From: Phycisphaerae bacterium
Lineage (GTDB): Bacteria > Planctomycetota > Phycisphaerae > Sedimentisphaerales > SM23-30
Direction: 5' to 3'
Assembly (NCBI GenBank): GCA_016342495.1
Contig: JAEIOG010000033.1
Span: 1-46,900, forward strand
DNA: 46,900 bases
In this document: positions 23,894 to 31,068 of the stretch, one piece after another
Position numbering within the stretch: the first letter of the stretch is position 1
Layout: each line of letters starts with the position of its first letter
Made by a program: the position numbers and the translations under genes
The notes under the pieces: generated by a model
Databases searched by the model: none
Seen by the model: only the letters and a program-made list of their open reading frames with translations
Told to the model about the DNA's origin: nothing

Positions 23894-24885
23894 TTGGGCC
23901 TCCTGGAAGTGCTTTTTGAAAGCCTGAGCAGTCTTAATGTTTTAGAAATTAATCTTAGGGTAAATTTGGTTAGCGATGGGAATAATGTCAACATGCGAAC
24001 TTTTCTTTTGAATTTATTATCGAGCAAGTGATTATATTTATTGGTCAATTCCCGTATAATAAAAATCCTATCGTCGAATAGCCCCGAGCGTATCCAGGAG
24101 CGTATCATATAGGTTGCCAATGGGTGGAAATATTTGATTTGGCCGGCTTTTTCTGATAAATCCAGATGACGATCAATAAAATCAACGAAATAATCCAAGG
24201 ATTTACTGTGGGTCTGGGTGATGCTATTTGGAATGTCCAAGTGGACAATAGCTAATGGCTCATTAACAAAGCCAATTTGGGGATATAAGTAAGATATGCG
24301 AAACCATAAATCAATGTCATTATGTCTTTTTTGGCCATTGAAGAAGCCGCCAGTTTCTAAGATGGCGGATTTTTTTATGAGCATAGTGTCAGTATGGCCA
24401 AATACTGGAATAAGGCATGCCTGTAAATAATGATCAAAATATTCTTTGGTGCCTAAACCCAATTTTGTCTTTTCAAAATTTATAGCAAGACCTTGGCGAT
24501 TTTCTTTGCATAAACAATTTTTGAAATTTGCTGTTACCCATATCAAGTGAGGATTTCTTTTCAGTAGGGCTATTTGTTTTTCTATTCGATCAGGCGAAAA
24601 TTCATCGTCGCCATCCAGAAAAGCAATCCATTCATATTTACCGGCATTAATCCCGGTATTGCGGGCGACACTGGCCCCGGCATTTTCCTGGTAGATATAT
24701 CGCACCTTATCGCCAAAGCGTTTGACTTGCTCGGCGGTATTGTCGGTACTGCCATCATCGACAATGATAATCTCATCAGCTTTTCTGGTTTGAGTCAGCA
24801 CGCTATCGATGGCCCGGGCAATGTATTCCTGAGCATTATAAGCTGGGATTACGACGCTGACTTGATGATTTTGTTTGATTTCCAT
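23890..24885 (-). CDS. Glycosyltransferase family 2 (tandem paralog 1)
   Basis: 331 residues. A GT-A domain with VSVVIPAYNAQEYIARAID, IIIVDDGSTDNTA, YQENAGASVARNTGI and the catalytic FLDGDDEF; NDIDLWFRISY is the later acidic block. It is followed by the paralog through a 4-nt TTGA overlap. The ATG at 24885 has only a weak ribosome binding site. Directly upstream lies the terminator of the beta-helix gene, so this pair must have its own promoter in the roughly 50 bases between, or be served by read-through. Confidence 0.92.
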   Translation of the reverse strand: MEIKQNHQVSVVIPAYNAQEYIARAIDSVLTQTRKADEIIIVDDGSTDNTAEQVKRFGDKVRYIYQENAGASVARNTGINAGKYEWIAFLDGDDEFSPDRIEKQIALLKRNPHLIWVTANFKNCLCKENRQGLAINFEKTKLGLGTKEYFDHYLQACLIPVFGHTDTMLIKKSAILETGGFFNGQKRHNDIDLWFRISYLYPQIGFVNEPLAIVHLDIPNSITQTHSKSLDYFVDFIDRHLDLSEKAGQIKYFHPLATYMIRSWIRSGLFDDRIFIIRELTNKYNHLLDNKFKRKVRMLTLFPSLTKFTLRLISKTLRLLRLSKSTSRRPN

Positions 24886-24935
24886 GGTATGAATGTACGT
24901 TTTTTATTGAAATATTTCAAGTTTTATATAATAAA

Positions 24936-24963
24936 AAAGCCCTTTGATTTCTCGCAGGGCTTT
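24936..24963 (-). terminator. Rho-independent terminator of the beta-helix gene
   Basis: On the minus strand AAAGCCCT (24963-24956) pairs with AGGGCTTT (24943-24936), with a 12-nt loop, followed by a run of T. It lies 21 bases after the stop of the gene at 24985-26622. Confidence 0.85.
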
Positions 24964-24984
24964 AAGGTTTAATTATTAGATGTT

Positions 24985-26622
24985 TTAGTATGCGCTCCAG
25001 AGCCAGTTATTAGCAAAAACGATGAAGTCCTGCAGGTCAACGACCCCATCTTCATTAAAGTCGCATTTGTTGGTATTAGTTAATGATTTGCTGGCTTGGG
25101 ATGTTCCGCCATAGGCTCCCATGTTAATACGGTGCCCATTAGGTTTTGGCTCGTTTGAGTAATCCAGTTCAGGTTCACCTGTAGCAATGCATGGACTTGA
25201 TTTCTGATCTTTTATCCAGATTTGCTTGAAAAGTTTTTCAGTATAATAAATGCCGTCTGGATTAAAGGCTAGGTCAAAGTAAATTCTATCTTGTGATGGG
25301 TTCACATATAAAGGGATGTCTGGGATGGAATTACATGTAGGATAAATGATTTGATTAACATTGCTAAATAGGTGATTTCGTGTTGGACGTGTTGCTTTGA
25401 AAATATTGAATCTGTGAGGATTAGACCATTTTGTTGTTGTAAAGTATATAGATAAGCCATCTTGGCTAATAAACGGAAAAGAATCACAGTGGTCGGTATT
25501 TAATTCATCTAATGGTCTGATGTTACTGAAATTATCGTCAATTGAATCTCTTGAGGCAGTCCATAGATTGTGGCTTAATTTAGAACCTGGTTGAGTGCTA
25601 TTCCAAATAATTTCTTTTTCATCATAGGTTAAAGAGAACATTACTGGCCCATCTTCATAGTTAAAACCGCCTATAGACCTAGTATGTTCCCATTGTTGAG
25701 TTATTTGATTAAAAGTGGCCATTTGTAACTCACTTCGCATTGTATCTTTTTTATAATATAGCCTATTGCCATCGGCTGATATCCATGGAAAATGGATCGA
25801 ATCGCCTTCAAAAATTTCCATAAGTGGTCGCTGGGTGCTGAAAGGTTCGTTGATGCTATTGCGGCGAGCTTCAAAAACACATAATTTATATGTATCTTCG
25901 TATTGAATCCATTTAATGTAGTAAATTTTAAGTTCATCGGCTGTGAGTCTGCCTTCTCTGGCGTAATTACTTTGCCCTTGAACCATTTCATTTAATTCCC
26001 TTAGCATTATAGGTTCGGACCAGCCTGTATTTTCAATACGATCAAAATGACCTACGGTAGATTGAAGTCTGAAGTTGAGGCTTTCGGCATCAACAAATAG
26101 GGGATTTTCATGGATGTTTCCCTGACCGGGGTAGCCTTGTTCTGTACGGCTATAGATTGCCTGACAATTTTCCATGTCGAAATTATTATTAGCAAAAATA
26201 CAGCTGGTGATTTTAGGATTAGCCCCATTGGATGCCCGGATACCGGCATAATTATGATAAATTGTGAGGTTTTGCAGTATAGGAGAGCTGTTCTTACACC
26301 ATATACCGCATAAACTGTTTGTGACAATAATATTTTTAATTACTGAATTAGTAGATTGAGCATCCAGAAGTGCTATGGCAATTTTGTTTTGGCCATCAAT
26401 CATAGCCGCCTGGTCGTTGCCTGCAATAGTAAGTGATTTGTTAATAATATGTATGTTTTCAAAGAATTGTACTGGGTCAAGTAAAATGGTATCTCCATCT
26501 GATGCTGCGTCGATGGCAGCCTGGATGGTTTTGGTTGCTCTGGAGGGCCCAACATGGATGGTGTCGGCATAGCACTGGATGGCAAAACTGAAAAAGATCA
26601 CAAGAGAAAGTAGTTTTTTCAT
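24985..26622 (-). CDS. Secreted beta-helix protein with propeller insertion and dockerin-like tail
   Basis: 545 residues. A Sec signal peptide (MKKLLSLVIFFSFAIQCYA) is followed by a right-handed beta-helix: TIHVGPSRATKTIQAAIDAA, ILLDP, then NosD/pectate-lyase-like coils up to ENPLFVDAESLNFRLQS (about 185). Residues about 195-470 are WD40-like propeller repeats (ISADGNRLYYKKD, ISQDGLSIYFTTTK, LTYDEKEIIWNST). The chain then returns to the usual end of the beta-helix unit (SSPCIATGEP...RINMGAYGGTSQASKS). It ends in a one-loop dockerin-like tail, CDFNEDGVVDLQDFIVFANNWL, with the DxNxDGxVxxxD calcium loop. It is probably secreted and attached to a cell-surface or extracellular partner. No catalytic residues could be assigned. 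Confidence 0.85.
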   Translation of the reverse strand: MKKLLSLVIFFSFAIQCYADTIHVGPSRATKTIQAAIDAASDGDTILLDPVQFFENIHIINKSLTIAGNDQAAMIDGQNKIAIALLDAQSTNSVIKNIIVTNSLCGIWCKNSSPILQNLTIYHNYAGIRASNGANPKITSCIFANNNFDMENCQAIYSRTEQGYPGQGNIHENPLFVDAESLNFRLQSTVGHFDRIENTGWSEPIMLRELNEMVQGQSNYAREGRLTADELKIYYIKWIQYEDTYKLCVFEARRNSINEPFSTQRPLMEIFEGDSIHFPWISADGNRLYYKKDTMRSELQMATFNQITQQWEHTRSIGGFNYEDGPVMFSLTYDEKEIIWNSTQPGSKLSHNLWTASRDSIDDNFSNIRPLDELNTDHCDSFPFISQDGLSIYFTTTKWSNPHRFNIFKATRPTRNHLFSNVNQIIYPTCNSIPDIPLYVNPSQDRIYFDLAFNPDGIYYTEKLFKQIWIKDQKSSPCIATGEPELDYSNEPKPNGHRINMGAYGGTSQASKSLTNTNKCDFNEDGVVDLQDFIVFANNWLWSAY

Positions 26623-27017
26623 AATCGAAACTCCCTAAATTTTGAAAACAAGTAAAATTTGTCACTAAAAACTAAAACGAAATCGTACTGTCGATATTCA
26701 ATTATAACAATTATATCAGAAATATCTACATATTTTCTAGTAAAAATTTTCTAGGTGGCCCCATTTATTAGTATTGTCAGGGTGGATGTTAAGGGTAAAT
26801 GGGCATAAATCACAGCTTATCCACATCGAAAAGGATAAATTTGACTTTATTTTATTTCAAATTGTCAATTGTCAGCTAAAGAAAAACTCAAGTAATGACC
26901 GATAAAAATTCTAACTCTTATGGGACTAATATGCTCATAAAATAACGAAATTTAGCTAATATTGGGCATTGCAAAGGCCGATAAAGTTATTAGGTTATTG
27001 AAATAGAGATAAATGAT
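26623..27017. other. AT-rich intergenic region
   Basis: Divergent region between the beta-helix gene (-) and the candidate RNA/TolB-like gene (+). It contains an 8-bp inverted repeat (CCCATTTA at 26760-26767, TAAATGGG at 26796-26803), a repeated TTTTCTAG, and one perfect TTATCCACA (26817-26825). Promoters for both sides must lie here but none is clear. Confidence 0.45.
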
Positions 27018-27155
27018 ACTGTCTTTGATCTTTCAACTGTCTGGCCGACGGTTGAATTAAGTGTTTTATACGCTTAAACCAGGACGCGCAACCCCAAAAG
27101 GTCAAAGATGGTAGAATTAAATAACGTAAAGCTGCCGAACAGGATGTTCGGCAGC
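27018..27155 (+). ncRNA. Candidate structured RNA in the leader of the TolB-like gene
   Basis: A closing 14-bp helix pairs 27018-27031 with 27099-27112. Inside it are a 10-bp hairpin (27032-27041 with 27047-27056, loop TGGCC) and an abutting 7-bp hairpin (27057-27063 with 27071-27077). A 21-nt single-stranded GC-containing linker follows. After this three-way junction comes a 10-bp hairpin (GCTGCCGAAC 27131-27140, GTTCGGCAGC 27146-27155). Five of the pairs are G-U when read on the + strand and would be A-C mismatches on the other, which favours a + strand transcript. CTGG at 27041-27044 could also pair with CCAG at 27079-27082. The structure lies 108-245 bases before the TolB-like start. I recognise no known riboswitch class. 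Confidence 0.45.
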
Positions 27156-27262
27156 GTATGGAAAAAACAACGGATCCACGTTGCAAAGCATGAAGCGCAC
27201 AACGCCGGAGTAGCACGACAAAGAATCATTTTTGCAGATGTTTCTTTGCAAAGGTTTGGAAA

Positions 27263-28396
27263 TTGAAAACCACACGTGCAATAATAAGGATCGTATTACT
27301 GGCATTAATGGCTGGCTTGGCAGGTTGTTCATGGGTATCCCAGCAATTTGTAAGCAAAGATGACGGCCCAAATATTGTCAAGGCATCGGTAAGGGTAGGA
27401 GTCAATGGTGACGTTGACGGTGCCTGGGAAAATGTCGATTACGCATCCACATCTCCATTTGCTTCACTTAGCCAACATAGTTTTTGCCAGGAAGGCGGGG
27501 ACTATGACCCTGTTGTCAGTAAAGATGGCAAGATGCTGGCTTTTTGCTCAATGCGACGGACTCCGAATCCTGATATTTATATAAAGGCTGTTTCTGGGCG
27601 TACTGCAACGCGGTTAACATCTGATCCTGCCAGTGAAATTCAGCCTTGTTTTTCACCTGATGGCACAAAAGTAGCTTATGCGGCTAACCGCAGTGGCAAC
27701 TGGGATATCTGGATTGTCGATGTCAATGGTCGTAATCCTATGCAGGTAACTGATGATGTCAGTAGCGATATTCATCCTTCATTTTCCCCAGATGGGAAAT
27801 TTATGGTATACAGCTCGCTGAGCCCGCGTACAAACCAATGGGGCCTGTGGATAGTCAGTGTCGATAATCCCAGTTTGAAAAGATGGATAGGCTATGGCCT
27901 ATATCCTGAATGGAATCCAAACCCAAAAATTAACAAAATAGCTTATCAGCTTCCTCGTTATCGAGGCAGTCAATGGTTTAGTATCTGGACTGTTGATATT
28001 GTCGATGGCGAAGCTTTGCATCCTACTGAAATCGCTACCGCTCCTAACAGTGCCTGCATTACCCCTTCGTGGTCACCGGATGGCAAAAAAATTGCATATT
28101 GTTCGGTCAGTAGTGCGATATATGAAAAAGAAGCCATGGAAAAGAATAAAAACAATATAAATGCAGCTGGTGAAGATATCTGGGTGATTGACCTTGATGG
28201 CTATAATAATGTTCGTTTGACAGGAACTGATGCTTCTGATTTTTCACCCACCTGGTCGCCTGATGGGAGAGTATTTTTCTGTTCGGATAGAAAAACAATT
28301 GATAATGTCTGGTCGATCAAGCCACAAGGCGTTGATTTTAATGTCACAGAGCCTGTGGAAATCAGCACTGCTGCTGCGGGTTTAAGTGCTAACTAA
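27263..28396 (+). CDS. TolB-like beta-propeller lipoprotein
   Basis: 377 residues. The start is a TTG with AAAGG about 8 nt upstream; no ATG is available. A lipoprotein signal peptide ends in the lipobox LAGC (Cys22). WD40-like/PD40 repeats fill the rest: SKDGKMLAFCSMR, FSPDGTKVAYAANRSGNWDIWIVD, FSPDGKFMVYSS, WSPDGKKIAYCS and WSPDGRVFFCSD. These are the blades of TolB-type propellers, periplasmic partners of the Tol-Pal envelope system. The N-terminal TolB domain seems short or absent and lipidation is unusual for TolB, so it may be a TolB-like relative. The CsgG/LpoB-like gene follows 48 bases later. A candidate structured RNA precedes it. Confidence 0.8.
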   Translation: MKTTRAIIRIVLLALMAGLAGCSWVSQQFVSKDDGPNIVKASVRVGVNGDVDGAWENVDYASTSPFASLSQHSFCQEGGDYDPVVSKDGKMLAFCSMRRTPNPDIYIKAVSGRTATRLTSDPASEIQPCFSPDGTKVAYAANRSGNWDIWIVDVNGRNPMQVTDDVSSDIHPSFSPDGKFMVYSSLSPRTNQWGLWIVSVDNPSLKRWIGYGLYPEWNPNPKINKIAYQLPRYRGSQWFSIWTVDIVDGEALHPTEIATAPNSACITPSWSPDGKKIAYCSVSSAIYEKEAMEKNKNNINAAGEDIWVIDLDGYNNVRLTGTDASDFSPTWSPDGRVFFCSDRKTIDNVWSIKPQGVDFNVTEPVEISTAAAGLSAN

Positions 28397-28444
28397 ATAA
28401 AATAACCATGTCAGGTCTCTGGCATAATACCTGCGGGTATAAAA

Positions 28445-29176
28445 GTGAATAGAGTAAACGGAAAAAAAGTTGTCGAGCTAAAAAGGTTCAAATTTATTTG
28501 TGCCCTGGCTATGCTGATGGCATTTGCTGGCTGTCCTAAGCCACAGAGCAATTATCGCAGCCCTTATTATCCGCGAACCTGGAATGTAGCGATTGTTCCT
28601 TTTATAAATCATTCCGGATCGATAGCTATCAATCCTTTAGCATTGACCGATAGTTTTTTTACGGAATTGCAGATGGCCGATAGAGTTGAAGTTGTCGCTG
28701 TCAATAGAGTTTTGGCGGCAATGGAACATCTGAAGATGAATTCAATCGAATCTCCGGCAGATGTATCACTGTTAGCACAGGAATTACAGGTAGATGCGGT
28801 TATTGTTGGCGAGGTAATGGGTTATGACCCTTATAAGCCACCAAGGATTGAATTGCGATTGCAAATATATGAAAAGCCTGAGCTAAATAATCAGGTACCA
28901 GTTGGCGTTAATCCTGGTGAGATAGCCCGTGCAGGAACAACTTTTATTTTAACGCCGGGTTATCAGCTGAGTCCTTCCCGGCAGGTTAGTCGGATATTTG
29001 ACGCTGATAGGAAAGACGTGATTGATAAAATAAAAGCTTATGCAAAAGCTTATAGCGACGAGAATGACCCTGCTGGCTGGGAAGCTTATCTTACCAGTCA
29101 AAAATATCTCAGGTTTACTTCTTATGTATTAGTGGGTGATGTGCTGGAAGAAATTTCCGCGATGCATCCGAACTGA
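28445..29176 (+). CDS. CsgG/LpoB-like lipoprotein
   Basis: 243 residues from a GTG start, the only start before the signal peptide. The lipobox is FAGC at about residue 30. The mature part has TWNVAIVPFINHSG, a strand-loop typical of CsgG/LpoB/GNA1162-type periplasmic domains. ALTDSFFTELQMADRVEVVA, LAQELQVDAVIVGEVMGYDPY and IELRLQIYE follow in the fold's order. Such proteins sit in the outer membrane or periplasm and act as channel subunits or activators of cell-wall enzymes; the exact role here is not known. It lies between the TolB-like lipoprotein gene and a small gene, with gaps of 48 and 17 bases, so all three probably form one operon. Confidence 0.68.
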   Translation: MNRVNGKKVVELKRFKFICALAMLMAFAGCPKPQSNYRSPYYPRTWNVAIVPFINHSGSIAINPLALTDSFFTELQMADRVEVVAVNRVLAAMEHLKMNSIESPADVSLLAQELQVDAVIVGEVMGYDPYKPPRIELRLQIYEKPELNNQVPVGVNPGEIARAGTTFILTPGYQLSPSRQVSRIFDADRKDVIDKIKAYAKAYSDENDPAGWEAYLTSQKYLRFTSYVLVGDVLEEISAMHPN

Positions 29177-29193
29177 TCAACGAGGATGAAATT

Positions 29194-29415
29194 ATGTCAG
29201 AAAGAAAAATATTAACATTGAACAAAGACGGGCAGCAGTTTCTGTTTCGTTATGATGGAGGCTCAGAAGAGCAGTTATTAGACTCTTTTGTTGATATGGC
29301 CAATGATCAGGACAATGAATTTGACTGGTTTGACGCGGCAGTTTTGAGCTTTCAGTTATCCAGAGAGCTGGTAGAGAAGGCTGATGAGCTATTGACCTGC
29401 CCCAGTGAAATATAA
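29194..29415 (+). CDS. Small acidic protein of unknown function
   Basis: 73 residues, 17 bases after the CsgG/LpoB-like gene, with GAGG about 9 nt before the ATG. Sequence features: a basic/hydrophobic start (SERKILTLNKDGQQFLFRYDGG), then a very acidic helix-rich body (EEQLLDSFVDMANDQDN, FDWFDAAVLSFQLSRELVEKADELL). There is no signal peptide or membrane helix, so it is probably cytosolic. Good codon structure and operon spacing make it a real gene. I do not recognise the family. Confidence 0.7.
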   Translation: MSERKILTLNKDGQQFLFRYDGGSEEQLLDSFVDMANDQDNEFDWFDAAVLSFQLSRELVEKADELLTCPSEI

Positions 29416-29440
29416 TATTAAAATAAATAGAAATAAGTGA

Positions 29441-29527
29441 ATATCGGCTAAAAATAAACCATGTGTTTTGCCGATATATATAAAACCGGATGAGAATTGG
29501 ACGTTCGCTGCAAAGCAGTAATCCGGT
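29441..29527 (+). other. Hairpin-rich leader upstream of xerC/D
   Basis: Two consecutive inverted repeats: ATATCGGC (29441-29448) with GCCGATAT (29470-29477), and ACCGGAT (29485-29491) with ATCCGGT (29521-29527). The second encloses a small CTGC-AAA-GCAG hairpin. The first may end the preceding operon. The following 29530-29605 has CTCCGAGCTTTGGCGGA and two related blocks (GACCCCTGCTGG, GGACCCTGCCAGGG), which look like intergenic repeat debris. No protein is seen. Confidence 0.35.
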
Positions 29528-29643
29528 ATATCCCTCCGAGCTTTGGCGGATTGACCCCTGCTGGAGAATCGGTTTTGTGGTGGTGGACCCTGCCAGGGAA
29601 AATCAAAATATTAGTGGACTTATCGCCGTGAGATGCCAGAATC

Positions 29644-30741
29644 ATGCAAAATAATAATTTAATTCAGGAATTTTTGGATTATCTCAATTACGAGAAGCAT
29701 TTCTCAGCCCATACCGCAAAGTGCTATTCAGCGGACCTTAAACAGTTCGTTGGCTTTCTTGGCACTCAGCAACAAATGGGCCAGAGCAATGCCGGACATA
29801 TGTCCGATTCTTCATATTCAGAAGAACTTGGTGGGACAGCTCTTGCTGTTGCGCCTGAAACTCAAACTGAAATGCAGATGATCGTAGCTGTTGATGTCAA
29901 TATAGTCAGAGCATATCTGGCTGAGCTAAACGAAAAGAATTACACCAAAACTACTTCGGCTCGTAAGCTTGCTACTTTACGTAGCTTTTTCAAATATCTG
30001 GTTCGCAGAGGGCATGTGCAATCAAGCCCGGTTTCTGCGATCAGAACGCCCAAGCAGGACAAGCGATTGCCTCGTTGCCTGGATCCCGAACAAATCAATA
30101 AGCTTTTGAATTGCCCGGACACAGACTCTATGCTCGGAGCTCGAGATAGAGCAATTCTCGAAACGTTGTATAGCAGCGGTCTTCGTGTAAGTGAACTGGT
30201 TGGTTTGAATTTAAGTGATGTCGATTTCCTTGGTGAATCGCTTCATCTTTGTGGCAAAGGCAAAAAAGAAAGAATGTCTCCGATTGGTGCATCTGCATTG
30301 CAGTCGATTCAGCGTTATCTGACTTTCCGAGATTCTGATTCAAGGAGTAAAATTCCCGAAGATCAGGTTGTCGATGGTCAAAGAGGTTTTGATCGTCAGG
30401 CTTTGTTTATTAATAAACATGGTCAGCGACTAAGTACACGCAGTGTGCGGCGTAAACTTGATAAATACCTAAAGATGGCAGGCTTGGACTCTCGTATCAG
30501 TCCCCATACCCTGCGACATAGCTTTGCTACACATATGCTAAATAATGGCGCAGATTTGCGTATTGTTCAGGAACTTCTGGGTCATCGATCACTTAGCACG
30601 ACTCAGATATATACTCATCTGACCACCAATAAAATAAAACGAGTTTATGATAATACGCATCCAAGGCAAAATCAATGGCCTCAGGAACAGCCGACCCAAC
30701 CTGTGGTCGACCCAAATGATGATCCGCTGCTGAACTGGTAA
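29644..30741 (+). CDS. Tyrosine recombinase XerC/XerD type
   Basis: A 365-residue site-specific recombinase of the family that resolves chromosome dimers at dif. The N-terminal SAM-like DNA-binding domain is at about 3-130, the catalytic domain at about 145-335. The catalytic set is complete: Arg181 (GLRVSEL), Lys205 (GKGKKER), His288 and Arg291 (HTLRHSFATH), His314 (LLGHRSL) and nucleophile Tyr323 (QIYTH). It is some 65 residues longer than usual. An insertion of about 40 residues (42-82, Gln/Ser/Thr-rich) splits the N-terminal domain, one of about 20 lies near 230-252, and the tail is Pro/Gln-rich. No integrase-type neighbours or att repeats are seen, so a housekeeping Xer role is likely. 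Confidence 0.93.
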   Translation: MQNNNLIQEFLDYLNYEKHFSAHTAKCYSADLKQFVGFLGTQQQMGQSNAGHMSDSSYSEELGGTALAVAPETQTEMQMIVAVDVNIVRAYLAELNEKNYTKTTSARKLATLRSFFKYLVRRGHVQSSPVSAIRTPKQDKRLPRCLDPEQINKLLNCPDTDSMLGARDRAILETLYSSGLRVSELVGLNLSDVDFLGESLHLCGKGKKERMSPIGASALQSIQRYLTFRDSDSRSKIPEDQVVDGQRGFDRQALFINKHGQRLSTRSVRRKLDKYLKMAGLDSRISPHTLRHSFATHMLNNGADLRIVQELLGHRSLSTTQIYTHLTTNKIKRVYDNTHPRQNQWPQEQPTQPVVDPNDDPLLNW

Positions 30742-30763
30742 TTTTTCCAGGACCGACAACATA

Positions 30764-30790
30764 AGCCCAATCGAAAATATCGATTGGGCT
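30764..30790 (+). terminator. Hairpin terminator after xerC/D
   Basis: An 11-bp perfect stem (AGCCCAATCGA 30764-30774, TCGATTGGGCT 30780-30790) with the loop AAATA. It lies 22 bases after the stop. The following AATTTATTAT is only moderately T-rich. Confidence 0.7.
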
Positions 30791-31030
30791 AATTTATTAT
30801 AAGCCTTTTTATGATTAATTAGAGACAGCTTTGAATTGTGTAGTAAAAGAATATTGAAAATCTGTAAATGATTATTGTAAAATTTGCTATTATTTTACGG
30901 ATGATTTATATAATATCTAATTTGTCGATAAATCGACCCGAATAGTTGTATGATAATATAGGTAACTTCTAAGAATTCAATTTTGCCAGAGAGCAATTAT
31001 TAGAGGTAGTCTATAGGCACTAATATTTTT
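30791..31030. other. Intergenic region with a palindromic site
   Basis: AT-rich. GTCGAT-AA-ATCGAC (30924-30937) is a perfect dyad that could be a regulator site for the downstream signalling gene. No ORF is seen. Confidence 0.4.
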
Positions 31031-31052
31031 GGCGAAGTCGCCGGTTTTTTTT
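31031..31052 (+). promoter_or_regulatory. Short hairpin plus T8 just before the PAS-GAF-REC gene
   Basis: GGCGAAGTCGCC (31031-31042) forms a small GC stem, followed after GG by eight T (31045-31052), only 16 bases before the TTG start. The layout resembles an intrinsic terminator inside the leader, that is a possible attenuator. The stem is only 4-5 bp, so activity is uncertain. Confidence 0.35.
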
Positions 31053-31068
31053 AGTATTGAGGGAACAC

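Noticed and set aside
26817-26825. Perfect DnaA box TTATCCACA in an AT-rich gap, possible origin
   Set aside because: It is a single box, which is expected by chance about once in a window of this size. No cluster of boxes and no dnaA, dnaN or gidA neighbours are present.
26995-27216. 73-codon minus-strand frame over the candidate RNA
   Set aside because: No ribosome binding site, and the Arg/Cys/Ser-rich composition is not protein-like. The strand-specific pairing evidence points to a + strand RNA instead.
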